Shown here piece by piece: positions 44,351 to 51,326 of a DNA stretch of 64,000 nucleotides. The DNA lies in the NCBI RefSeq assembly GCF_014930455.1, contig NZ_JAAIYO010000004.1, positions 186,001 through 250,000 on the forward strand. The letters are read 5' to 3'. Origin of the DNA: Corallococcus soli (GTDB lineage Bacteria > Myxococcota > Myxococcia > Myxococcales > Myxococcaceae). A program made the position numbers and the translations under genes. Each line of letters opens with the position of its first letter. Position 1 is the first letter of the stretch. Below the pieces are notes generated by a model. That model was not told the DNA's origin. It did no database searches and worked only from the letters and a program-made list of their open reading frames with translations.

Positions 44351-44823
44351 TTCGCCAGCTCCGTCGCCGCGCGCTGCACGGCGCGCACGATGCGGTTGTG
44401 CGAACCACACCGGCACAGGTTCGCATCCAGCGCGGTCCGGATGTCCGCCTCCGTGGGCGAGCGCTTGCGCTGGAGCAGCCCTGCCGCCGTGAGCATCATC
44501 CCCGGGATGCAGTACGCGCACTGTCCGGCCTGCTCGGCCAGGAACGCGCGCTGGAGCGCATGAAGGGTCCCATCCGGGGCGCGCAGCCCCTCCAGCGTGG
44601 TGAGCTCCCGGCCCTGGAGGGACGCCGCCGGCACGAGGCACGAGCGCACCGGCGCCCCGTCGCGCAGCACGGTGCAGGCCCCACACTGTCCTACGCCGCA
44701 GCCGTACTTCGCCCCGTTGAGGCGCAGGGTGTCGCGGAGCACGTAGAGGAGGGGGATGTCCTCCTCTCCCTCACCCGGCTCGATGACGTGGGGCGTCCCG
44801 TTGACGGTCAGCGTGAAGGCCAT
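44347..44823 (-). CDS. iorA: 2Fe-2S subunit of the IorAB-type oxidoreductase
   Basis: A protein of 158 residues with two [2Fe-2S] clusters. The plant-ferredoxin-like cluster is CGVGQCGACTVLRDG with a fourth Cys in SCLVP. The second uses QCAYCIPGM and ANLCRCGSH. The sequence fits the small subunit of the xanthine-oxidase/IorA family. Its stop overlaps the iorB GTG start by four bases, giving a coupled alpha/beta pair. Electrons would flow from molybdenum in IorB through these clusters, probably to the cytochrome encoded at 41502-42152. No signal peptide; export likely occurs together with IorB through Tat. Confidence 0.93.
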   Translation of the reverse strand: MAFTLTVNGTPHVIEPGEGEEDIPLLYVLRDTLRLNGAKYGCGVGQCGACTVLRDGAPVRSCLVPAASLQGRELTTLEGLRAPDGTLHALQRAFLAEQAGQCAYCIPGMMLTAAGLLQRKRSPTEADIRTALDANLCRCGSHNRIVRAVQRAATELAK

Positions 44824-44902
44824 CCGCGAAAACTATCAAGCCCGCGACGCCTGTCGGGTCCGGCGATGGTGGCGAACGTCCAACTCCCGTCAGCGGACGG
44901 CG

Positions 44903-45184
44903 CTACTGCGGGCGCATGAGGAAGTCGGCAACGCGCAGGGCCCAGGCCTCGGCGGAGTCCAGCTCCGAGCGGGCGTCGGCGAAGCGGTCCAGCGACGCGT
45001 CCGACCCATCCCGCGCGAAGACGGCCTCGTTGTACCCCTTCTGCGCGCTGCCCAGCCACTGGCTGGCCCGCATGCGCAGCCAGGAGGCCACCTGCGGAGT
45101 GTGCTCCACCTGGTGGAGGTCCAGCTCCGAAGGGTGGATCTCCGCCGACTCTCCCTGCTTCTCAAACTCTGGCATCTCGTTCAT
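44903..45184 (-). CDS. Small acidic protein, unknown
   Basis: A protein of 93 residues from ATG 45184. It is helical and charged with a Trp/Arg segment (QVASWLRMRASQWLGSAQKGYNEA) and ends in RVADFLMRPQ. No signal, membrane helix or recognised domain. Codon use matches neighbours, so it is likely real. About 80 bp separates its stop from the iorA start on the same strand, so iorA may be read from the same transcript. Confidence 0.65.
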   Translation of the reverse strand: MNEMPEFEKQGESAEIHPSELDLHQVEHTPQVASWLRMRASQWLGSAQKGYNEAVFARDGSDASLDRFADARSELDSAEAWALRVADFLMRPQ

Positions 45185-45311
45185 GTCCGGATGGTCGGCA
45201 CGGACCCAAGAGCTAGCACCCGACCCACCTGGACGAGACAAACGTTGATGGTGAGCAGTTGGCGGCGTTGGAATCTTCGCTGCTTGACGGAACGGGGCCC
45301 CTGGGGGCTGC

Positions 45312-46193
45312 TCAGACAACGCCATCCCAGCCGTGGTCATTCCGGCGGAAGGCGTCCCGGAGGGCGTGGACGTGGGCTTCGGGCAGCGCGCCCTGCTCCA
45401 GCGCCCGCGCGTTGGCGCGCAGGTTGTCCAGCCGCGTGGTGCCCACGATGCAGGTCGCGACGCCGGGCGCGTACGCGGCGAAGCGCAGCGCCAGCTCCGG
45501 CCAGTCCAGCCCCTCCGGACGCACGTCCATGCGCCGCATCCGGTCCCAGTATTCGCCCACGTCGTGGGAGGACGGCCGGTCGTGGTGGCGCCACGGAGCG
45601 TTGGCCAGGGGCCGCTTCGCGATGACGCCCACGCCGCGCGACACGGCCTTCGCCACGCCGTGCTCCAGCGAGCGCTGGTCGAAGAGGTTCACGGACGTCT
45701 GCACGACCGCGAACACGCCCGTCTCCAGCGCGGCGTCCAGGCCCGCGTTGTCACCCGAGTACGCGGCGGCGCGCACCTTGCCCGCCTCCACTGCGCGCGT
45801 GAGCGCCTCCAGCAGGCCGGGCCGGTGCAGCACGTCCGGCGGGCACGAATGGAAGTGCAGCACGTCCAGCACGTCGGTGCGCAGCCGCTGGAGGGCCAGG
45901 TCCACGCCGCGCGTGATGCACTCGGGCGTCCAGTCCTCCACGCCGGGCACGCCGTAGCCGCACTTGGTGGACAGCACGAACTCCCGGCGCCGCGAGGCGA
46001 GGTGCCGGCCGATGCGCTCCTCGGACGCGCCGTAGCTGGGCGCGGTGTCGATGAGGGTGACGCCCGCGTCCAGCACGCCGTGGAGCAGCGCGCCCGCGTC
46101 GGAGTCACTGAGCGCTTCGCTGCCCACCGGGCCCGCGCCGAAGCCGAGCGCGGAGACGGTGAGGCCACTGCTTCCCAGGGGGCGCTGCATCAT
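45312..46193 (-). CDS. Aldo/keto reductase
   Basis: A protein of 293 residues with the AKR barrel: LGFGAGPVG near the start, GVTLIDTAPSYGASEERIG carrying the catalytic Asp and Tyr, and the LSTKCGYG Lys. The usual His follows in LHFHSCPPDV. The NADPH-binding end is VATCIVGTTRLDNL. It resembles L-galactose dehydrogenase/arabinose-type AKRs. It starts at ATG 46193, overlapping the M14 peptidase stop in an ATGA, so the two are translationally coupled. The substrate and the reason for coupling are unknown. Confidence 0.92.
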   Translation of the reverse strand: MMQRPLGSSGLTVSALGFGAGPVGSEALSDSDAGALLHGVLDAGVTLIDTAPSYGASEERIGRHLASRRREFVLSTKCGYGVPGVEDWTPECITRGVDLALQRLRTDVLDVLHFHSCPPDVLHRPGLLEALTRAVEAGKVRAAAYSGDNAGLDAALETGVFAVVQTSVNLFDQRSLEHGVAKAVSRGVGVIAKRPLANAPWRHHDRPSSHDVGEYWDRMRRMDVRPEGLDWPELALRFAAYAPGVATCIVGTTRLDNLRANARALEQGALPEAHVHALRDAFRRNDHGWDGVV

Positions 46194-46999
46194 CGCTTGG
46201 GGCCTTCGCCACGCGCCGCCAGGTCGATGAAGCCGCGGATCCAGATGAGGTTCACGGTGTCGCACGCGTCGCGCGACGTGGGCGTGGTGGTCTCCAGCGC
46301 GGCGGTGTACGGCACGCCCTGGCGCATGTACCAGTCGGTGACGCTGCCATCGTGGAAGACGACGAAGCCGTTCTCGTCGGCGAAGCTGTTGTCATCCACC
46401 TTGCGGCTGCGCACCACGGTGGCGTGCGCGGCGCAGGCCTCCATCATCGGGACGTAGGCGGCCTTGTCCCCGAAGGTGTACGCGTACGTAGCGACGCCGC
46501 CCAGGTAGTTGTCCTGGTGGATGTCGAGCGCGGCGTCGGGAGGCGGGAAGCGGGCCAGGTCGGCTCGCACCGCGCGCGTCTCCTTGGGGCCGCCGTCGTA
46601 CAGGGCCCAGCGCAGGATGGGCGGATCGCCGATGAGCTCCCCGCGCCACTCGCCGGGGGCGATTTCATAGCGCATGAAGTCGTTGTTGGGATGTTCGCCG
46701 CTGCGGTTGTAGCGCGTGCCGTCCTCGAAGCCGGAGGGGTTGATGCACGGGTAGACGCGCAGGCCCACGCCCTTGGACTTCGCGTAGGCCACGACGTCGG
46801 GCAGGTGCTGGGCCAGCGTCAGCGGACCGGCGGGCTCCTCGCCGTGGAAGCCGGAGGTGATGACGAGCCAGCGTTCGCCAGGGACGATGAGGCGGAAGAG
46901 CGGGTAGTCGCGCCCGCCTTCGTGCACCTGTCCGTATTCGGTGAGTTCACCCAGGGATGCATGGGCACGGATGCGTCGAGCGTAGTCGGTGTAATCCAC
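46190..46999 (-). CDS. M14-family zinc carboxypeptidase-like protein
   Basis: A protein of about 269 residues with peptidase M14 zinc ligands: His and Glu in GFHGEEPAG (HxxE) and the later DIHQDN His, then the catalytic Glu in ALETTTP. It resembles succinylglutamate desuccinylase/murein-peptide-amidase-like M14 proteins. No signal peptide, so it acts in the cytoplasm. The probable start is GTG 46999; GTG 47035 is possible. The last codon overlaps the aldo/keto reductase start (ATGA). The pair may act on one small amino-acid conjugate, but this is inference. Confidence 0.87.
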   Translation of the reverse strand: MDYTDYARRIRAHASLGELTEYGQVHEGGRDYPLFRLIVPGERWLVITSGFHGEEPAGPLTLAQHLPDVVAYAKSKGVGLRVYPCINPSGFEDGTRYNRSGEHPNNDFMRYEIAPGEWRGELIGDPPILRWALYDGGPKETRAVRADLARFPPPDAALDIHQDNYLGGVATYAYTFGDKAAYVPMMEACAAHATVVRSRKVDDNSFADENGFVVFHDGSVTDWYMRQGVPYTAALETTTPTSRDACDTVNLIWIRGFIDLAARGEGPKR

Positions 47000-47082
47000 C
47001 GTCCGACCATAGCCGCCCGGGCAGGCCCTGCCCACGCTGGCGCAAGCCCCGCCGAAGAGAATGTCAGCCTGAGCGCAACCCC

Positions 47083-47114
47083 GGCGGCCCGTCCCGGGAA
47101 GAGGACGGGCCGCC
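47083..47114 (-). terminator. Intrinsic-type hairpin after the Spy-like gene
   Basis: A perfect 12-bp stem (47083-47094 with 47103-47114) encloses an eight-base loop, directly downstream of the minus-strand gene at 47128-47577. The bases beyond on the minus strand are only weakly T-rich. Confidence 0.75.
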
Positions 47115-47127
47115 TGGGAGGCCGGCG

Positions 47128-47577
47128 CTACTTCTGGCCGGTGCGCTCGCGGTACTCGGTGGCCAGCTCCTGCCGCTGGGCCGGCGTCAGCGTGCGGTGC
47201 ATCTCCAGCACGGCGTCGGTCGCCTTGTGGGCGAAGGCGCGGAAGGCGTCGATGCGCGAGTCCACCAGCGCGTGCAGCTTCGCGGCGTCGGGCGTCGGGG
47301 ATTCGAGCTGTGCCAGGGCCTCCTTGCGCACGGCCTGCTGCCCCACCATGAGCTGCTGGCCTTCCGCGAGCAGGCGGTCCTTCACGGCGTGGATGGACGA
47401 GCGCTGCGCTTCGGTGGCGTCCAGGTCATCCAGCTTGTCGTCCAGCTTCCACGTCACCATCTGCTTGATGCGCTCCGGATCCGGTGAGCCGTGGTGACCG
47501 CGGCCGCCGAAGCCGAAGCCGGTGAGGAGGGTGACGGCGACGACGGCGGTACCGGCGATGACGAGCTTCTTCTTCAT
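47128..47577 (-). CDS. Spy/CpxP-like periplasmic protein
   Basis: A protein of 149 residues. The signal peptide is KKKLVIAGTAVVAVTLLTGFGFG; the mature part is helical with GGRGHHGSPDPERIKQMVTWKLDDKLDDLDATEAQR and the LTPAQRQEL motif of the Spy/CpxP family. An early His pair (GHHG) may bind metal as in heavy-metal resistance CnrR/ZraP relatives. The role could be periplasmic chaperone or metal/stress sensor. No two-component genes are adjacent. A strong hairpin terminates the gene. Confidence 0.85.
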   Translation of the reverse strand: MKKKLVIAGTAVVAVTLLTGFGFGGRGHHGSPDPERIKQMVTWKLDDKLDDLDATEAQRSSIHAVKDRLLAEGQQLMVGQQAVRKEALAQLESPTPDAAKLHALVDSRIDAFRAFAHKATDAVLEMHRTLTPAQRQELATEYRERTGQK

Positions 47578-47737
47578 GGCGTGGTGGCTCCAGGCGTGGG
47601 GTTCGTTTCCCGCTTCGTGACTGGAGCCAATATGCAGACCGCTCATTGCGTGGGTTTGCATGGGACGTGAAGTAGTGTGAAGCCAGCCGCGAGGCCCGGT
47701 TCGACTTGGACTGGCGTGGGCACTAACGTCGCGCGCC

Positions 47738-48676
47738 ATGGATTTCCAGCCCGAACCTTCCTCCACCCAGGACACTCCGCCCGCGCCCGCCGCCCCGGAG
47801 CGCCCCCGGGTGTGGACGGTGTTCCTCGCGTTCGTGCTCATGTTGGTGACGCTCCTCGTCGGGGGGACCCTGTTTGCTGGCATCGCGATGGCGCTGGAGA
47901 TGGCACGGACCGGCGTGACGTCCCCGGACGCCGTGGCCATGGCGGCCATGATGGAGCAGCTCAAGCTGTTGCCGTGGCTGCACGTGGCGGGCGTGATGCT
48001 GTCGAGCCTCGTGGGGCTGGGCGTCGCGCTCATGGGCGGGTGGCTCTCCCCCCGCCCGCTGCGGGAGCGGCTGAGAACCCGGCCGGGCGCGCCCCTGCCT
48101 GTCTGGGCCTGGGGGGCCGCGCTGGTGGGCTGCTTCGCGCTGGGGCAGGCGATGGAGAGCCTGAGCGTGCTCGCGGGTGTATGGGATTGGACGTCGTCGC
48201 TGAAAGGGTTGCAGGCCACCAGCCAGGGTTCGCTCGGGACGTTCGCGTTGCTGATGTTCTTCGGCACGCTGGTGGCGGGCACGGGGGAGGAATTGTTCTT
48301 CCGGGGCTACGTGCAGACGCGCCTGGTGGAGCGCTGGGGTCCCTGGGCCGGCATCGCGGGGGCCGCCACGCTCTTCGGCTTCATGCACCTGGACCCCATC
48401 CACAGCCCACTGGCGCTGGTGCTGGGCGTGTACCTGGGCTGGCTCGCGGAGCGCACCGGCAGCGTGCGTCTGCCCGTGTTCGTCCACATCCTCAACAACG
48501 CGGCGTCCTTCCTCCTGACCCGCTTCGCGCCGTCCGCCCTGGAGCTGCCGACCTCCATGCACGCGATGCTGCTCATCGTGGGCACCCTGCTGACGGTGGG
48601 CGCGGTGATGCTGCTGCGTCGGACCGGGGCCTCCCCGGTGGAGCCCCAGGCGAGGACCGCAATCGTCGGTCCGTGA
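47738..48676 (+). CDS. CPBP intramembrane metalloprotease (CAAX/abortive-infection fold)
   Basis: A protein of 312 residues with about eight membrane helices. Catalytic motifs are GTGEELFFRGYVQ (Glu184/185, Arg189), the His in FGFMHLDPIH near 217, and FVHILNN near 253. The family includes CAAX prenyl proteases and bacteriocin-immunity or abortive-infection proteins; the target is unknown. The N-terminal 25 residues are Pro/Ser/Glu-rich. It ends just before the sulfatase relic and the foreign ATPase gene on the opposite strand. Confidence 0.88.
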   Translation: MDFQPEPSSTQDTPPAPAAPERPRVWTVFLAFVLMLVTLLVGGTLFAGIAMALEMARTGVTSPDAVAMAAMMEQLKLLPWLHVAGVMLSSLVGLGVALMGGWLSPRPLRERLRTRPGAPLPVWAWGAALVGCFALGQAMESLSVLAGVWDWTSSLKGLQATSQGSLGTFALLMFFGTLVAGTGEELFFRGYVQTRLVERWGPWAGIAGAATLFGFMHLDPIHSPLALVLGVYLGWLAERTGSVRLPVFVHILNNAASFLLTRFAPSALELPTSMHAMLLIVGTLLTVGAVMLLRRTGASPVEPQARTAIVGP

Positions 48677-48721
48677 TGGCGCTGGGCGGGACCCTCTCTC
48701 ACACGACAACGACATGGATGC

Positions 48722-48856
48722 TCACTGCGGCTGCCCGTCGCGGTCGCTGAACCACAGGCCCGTCTCGATGAGCACGGGCATATCCGTCCAACGAAGCTCC
48801 GGCTCTCTTGAGGGCGGACGACAGGCGAGCGGCTTGCCGGATGGAGACGCGCGGCC
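48722..48856 (-). pseudogene. Broken fragment of a sulfatase/phosphotransferase gene
   Basis: The minus strand here reads, in one frame, GKPLACRPPSREPELRWTDM, continuing PVLIETGLWFSDRDGQPQ and then a stop. This matches the internal segment GRSLASLVKPGPEPRPLPDL, continuing PALIETDLWFSDRDGQPY of the intact gene at 51327-53411. At DNA level 31 bases are identical (48728-48758 versus 51636-51666). An in-frame stop precedes the fragment near 48857. Everything upstream and downstream of this piece is missing. The fragment differs by several substitutions, so it is a paralogue relic rather than a fresh copy. The 332-bp gap 48677-49008 holds only this relic and AT-rich sequence. Confidence 0.8.
48835..48846. 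repeat. 12-bp direct repeat, left copy
   Basis: TGCCGGATGGAG occurs here inside the sulfatase relic and again at 51222-51233 on the far side of the ATPase gene, in the same orientation. It may mark a target-site or attachment-like duplication, though chance cannot be excluded. Confidence 0.4.
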
Positions 48857-49008
48857 CTATTTGGAGCCCTCGCCTGCGTCCGTTGATTCGCGACCCTGGC
48901 AATCTCTCACGGCACATTGTTTGCCTCCCGGCTAGCGGACAGCTATGGATTTATCCGCGCCGTGAACCAGAAGAGAACTGATTTTTGAATTATTCGAGCT
49001 GCATTTGA

Positions 49009-51156
49009 TTACGTATCGGCTTCGTTGGAGTCGGTCAGGGAAGTAGCTCCGAAGTAACGTTCTTTAGCTTTGTCGGTAATGGTGCTGCGGACTACTCCTT
49101 CGGTGTCTTTCTTCTTGTTTACAAGCCCCATGTCCTTGAGTTTCGCCGTCCTATGGCCAACCAGCTGAGGGGTGACGTCAACAAGTGCCGCAATATCCCC
49201 AGCCCTCATTGCCACAGCCTCGTCATTGAGCGCCTCAAGAATATCTAGCTCAACGGCCGGAAGCGCGGTGTCTTTTTGGAGCTTTTCTACCTCCGTCTGG
49301 AAGTCGTCTCTCAGTGAAACCACTGAGCATGTGCCTTCGCGGCATTCGGGACATTGCCACTTATAGAATTCAATCATGTCTTTCTTTTTCATGTCATGGC
49401 ATGCCCCGCAAGCTCCGCATTTGATGGTTTTGTTTTGTGCCAGGAAATGTTGGATTTCTGCATTGTAGTCAAAGCATCGCTGAACGAAGTAGCTTCTGTC
49501 GTCGCGACGACCACGTGGATAGCCCCAGGCGATGCGTTCGGCCTCGCAAAGGCCATAGAAAAACGTGTAAATGGAGACATCTTTGCCGCTCTTGTCTCGC
49601 ATTTCATGGTACTTGGTGACCAGGAAGTTGGACTCAAGAGATGATAGTAACGCCTCTAGGGAGGGGTTGATTGCAAAGTGGCTTACTGGCGGATTGCTCA
49701 GGCCGTCAAAGTATTTCCCTCCAACTTGGCCGGTTGTTATTCCTTTTTTGACGGATTTTGCTGCGTTGATTAGGAACTTCAAAAGCTGTTGTTGGTTGTA
49801 TCGATCAAGCTTTTGTTCGAAGGGTTCAATGGCGAACCGGTTCATTCGATCAAAATACTTTGCGATAACGGTTTCGTAATGTTTTTGGGCCGCCAATCGT
49901 ATTGCTGACGCGGTTATTTGTTGACCCTTGGAGACCTTGTCGAGGTAGCAGTGGAGAAAGACGTAGCCAATAAGCCGAGGGACATTGAGCGTTACTTCAA
50001 ATATAAGCCTGAAATAATCTGCTAGAGGTTGTGATGGATCGAAATAGGAAGATATTTTTTCCTGGAACTTGATGAATCGTGTGGTCAAGAGCCGTTCCAG
50101 GTAATGTATAGCAGCGAGTTCGCTAGTTTGGACGTCCGAGGCCTTGTAGAGTTGGTAGAAATCGAGCCCGATTGTATCCACTTTGCCAGGATCGATTTTT
50201 CCGTAATAGATTCGGCCGGGGTAGCCAGCAATTTTTAGTTTGATTGTTTCGTTGCTGGCGTTGTTTAGCGGCGACAGTATTACGTCGACGAAAAGCTTTT
50301 GATCGACCCATGAGAGCTCTGAGAAATCGTCGAAAAAGACGAAGAGCCTGCTGAGTTGGGCTTCGCGGAGGAATTCCCTGGTTTGGTTTATAATTTCTTG
50401 GAATGGAAATGAGCGGAGGACGGCATCGGCGTATTCTTTATAGACTTCATTGTCGGACACGCTTTCGTCGAAGAGTTCTGATCCAGCTGAACCCTTGGCC
50501 TCAGGCTTAGAGCTTAGTTTTGCTTCGATTTTTGCTGTTGCCTTGGTGGACTGTAGAAGTTTTTTTGATTCTTTTGTCTTTGCTGAGATGATTCGCAGGA
50601 TGGGGATTTCGGCCTGTGTTAGTTTTGTTGATTTTACTGTTGCCGCCAAGGCCTCTAGCGACTCGACGGCATCTTTGTATTGTCGCTTTTGCCCCAGCCA
50701 GCGGTCGAAAAGAGAACTCTTTTGGTAGCTGGTGCTGAGTTCCTTTATTAAGTCGGCGATGATTGAGCCGAGAAAGCCTTTTCTTAGCAGATGGGCCCTG
50801 TAGACTGTTTCGGAGATTTCGGCATCGTCGATTGTTTTTACGGGGGCCTCAGATGTTGTCAATAACTCGTGTAGGCTCTTGACGTCGACGTAGATCGATA
50901 TGGAGTCTTTGCTTTTTCTTAGTTCGGACTGTGCTTTGGCGAATATGGTGCTTTTGCCTGTTCCTTTTCGGCCTACGATAAAGGTTGTGTTGTTTAGGAG
51001 TACTGTCTTGAGGATTGCGTCTGATGGGAGAGGGTCAACATAGAGGGCGTTGATTGGTTCTTCTTTGGTGTCGGTTTGGAAGTCAAGCAGTTCGGCGCGG
51101 CGATATTGTCTTAGGGAATCCGCGATCTTTGAGAATTTGTCGGAGTTCATTGTCAT
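49009..51156 (-). CDS. Foreign P-loop (AAA/ORC-like) ATPase with zinc cluster and winged helix
   Basis: A protein of 715 residues, unlike its neighbours in codon use. Walker A is GRKGTGKST (62-70) in the context LLNNTTFIVGRKGTGKSTIF; Walker B is LFVFFDDFSE (271-280). A long helical middle follows. Then a cysteine cluster at 580-610 (CGACGACH ... CPECREGTC) likely binds zinc. A winged-helix segment at about 630-705 follows (AAVELDIL-like start, GDIAALVDVTPQLVGHRTAKLKDMGLVNKK). The ATPase part resembles Orc/Cdc6-like and Sll1717-type stand-alone NTPases. ATG 51156 (or 51150) is chosen; neither has a ribosome site, and the frame is open to 51246. No partner gene is present. A single-gene defence or DNA-associated role is inference. 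Confidence 0.85.
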   Translation of the reverse strand: MTMNSDKFSKIADSLRQYRRAELLDFQTDTKEEPINALYVDPLPSDAILKTVLLNNTTFIVGRKGTGKSTIFAKAQSELRKSKDSISIYVDVKSLHELLTTSEAPVKTIDDAEISETVYRAHLLRKGFLGSIIADLIKELSTSYQKSSLFDRWLGQKRQYKDAVESLEALAATVKSTKLTQAEIPILRIISAKTKESKKLLQSTKATAKIEAKLSSKPEAKGSAGSELFDESVSDNEVYKEYADAVLRSFPFQEIINQTREFLREAQLSRLFVFFDDFSELSWVDQKLFVDVILSPLNNASNETIKLKIAGYPGRIYYGKIDPGKVDTIGLDFYQLYKASDVQTSELAAIHYLERLLTTRFIKFQEKISSYFDPSQPLADYFRLIFEVTLNVPRLIGYVFLHCYLDKVSKGQQITASAIRLAAQKHYETVIAKYFDRMNRFAIEPFEQKLDRYNQQQLLKFLINAAKSVKKGITTGQVGGKYFDGLSNPPVSHFAINPSLEALLSSLESNFLVTKYHEMRDKSGKDVSIYTFFYGLCEAERIAWGYPRGRRDDRSYFVQRCFDYNAEIQHFLAQNKTIKCGACGACHDMKKKDMIEFYKWQCPECREGTCSVVSLRDDFQTEVEKLQKDTALPAVELDILEALNDEAVAMRAGDIAALVDVTPQLVGHRTAKLKDMGLVNKKKDTEGVVRSTITDKAKERYFGATSLTDSNEADT

Positions 51157-51221
51157 GGAGTGGTTTTGTGAGTGCTTGCTGGGCCAATTCGCGTCGGTTC
51201 GCTGGGTACGCAAGAGGAGTA

Positions 51222-51233
51222 TGCCGGATGGAG
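51222..51233. repeat. 12-bp direct repeat, right copy
   Basis: The second copy of TGCCGGATGGAG, 66 bases upstream of the ATPase start. The bracketed segment between the copies is 2,375 bp. The right copy is not at the GC transition, which lies nearer 51320. Confidence 0.4.
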
Positions 51234-51326
51234 GTCTGCGGTGCATTCATGAGCACACAGTTAGGACCGTGGGTAGGCATTGACTCGTGATTCGTAGTGA
51301 AAACCACAAATGTCGGTTGCTGTAGG

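Larger units (their letters stand above)
48900..51320. other. AT-rich accessory island
   Basis: Composition falls from about 70% GC to about 45% in sampled lines across this stretch and recovers sharply at both ends. It contains a single long gene with AT-ending codons (TTT, AAT, GAT, TTG, GTT). No transposase, integrase, tRNA or long terminal inverted repeat is visible. A relic of the gene on the right is on the left, so the island sits at a rearranged sulfatase locus. This is a strong sign of horizontal acquisition. Confidence 0.85.

Noticed and set aside
48699-48917. Small minus-strand frame ending AAAVSIHVVVV
   Set aside because: It overlaps the sulfatase relic in another frame and has no coding character.
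48900-51320. Insertion sequence or prophage
   Set aside because: No transposase, integrase, tRNA end or long inverted repeats seen; called an island on composition only.
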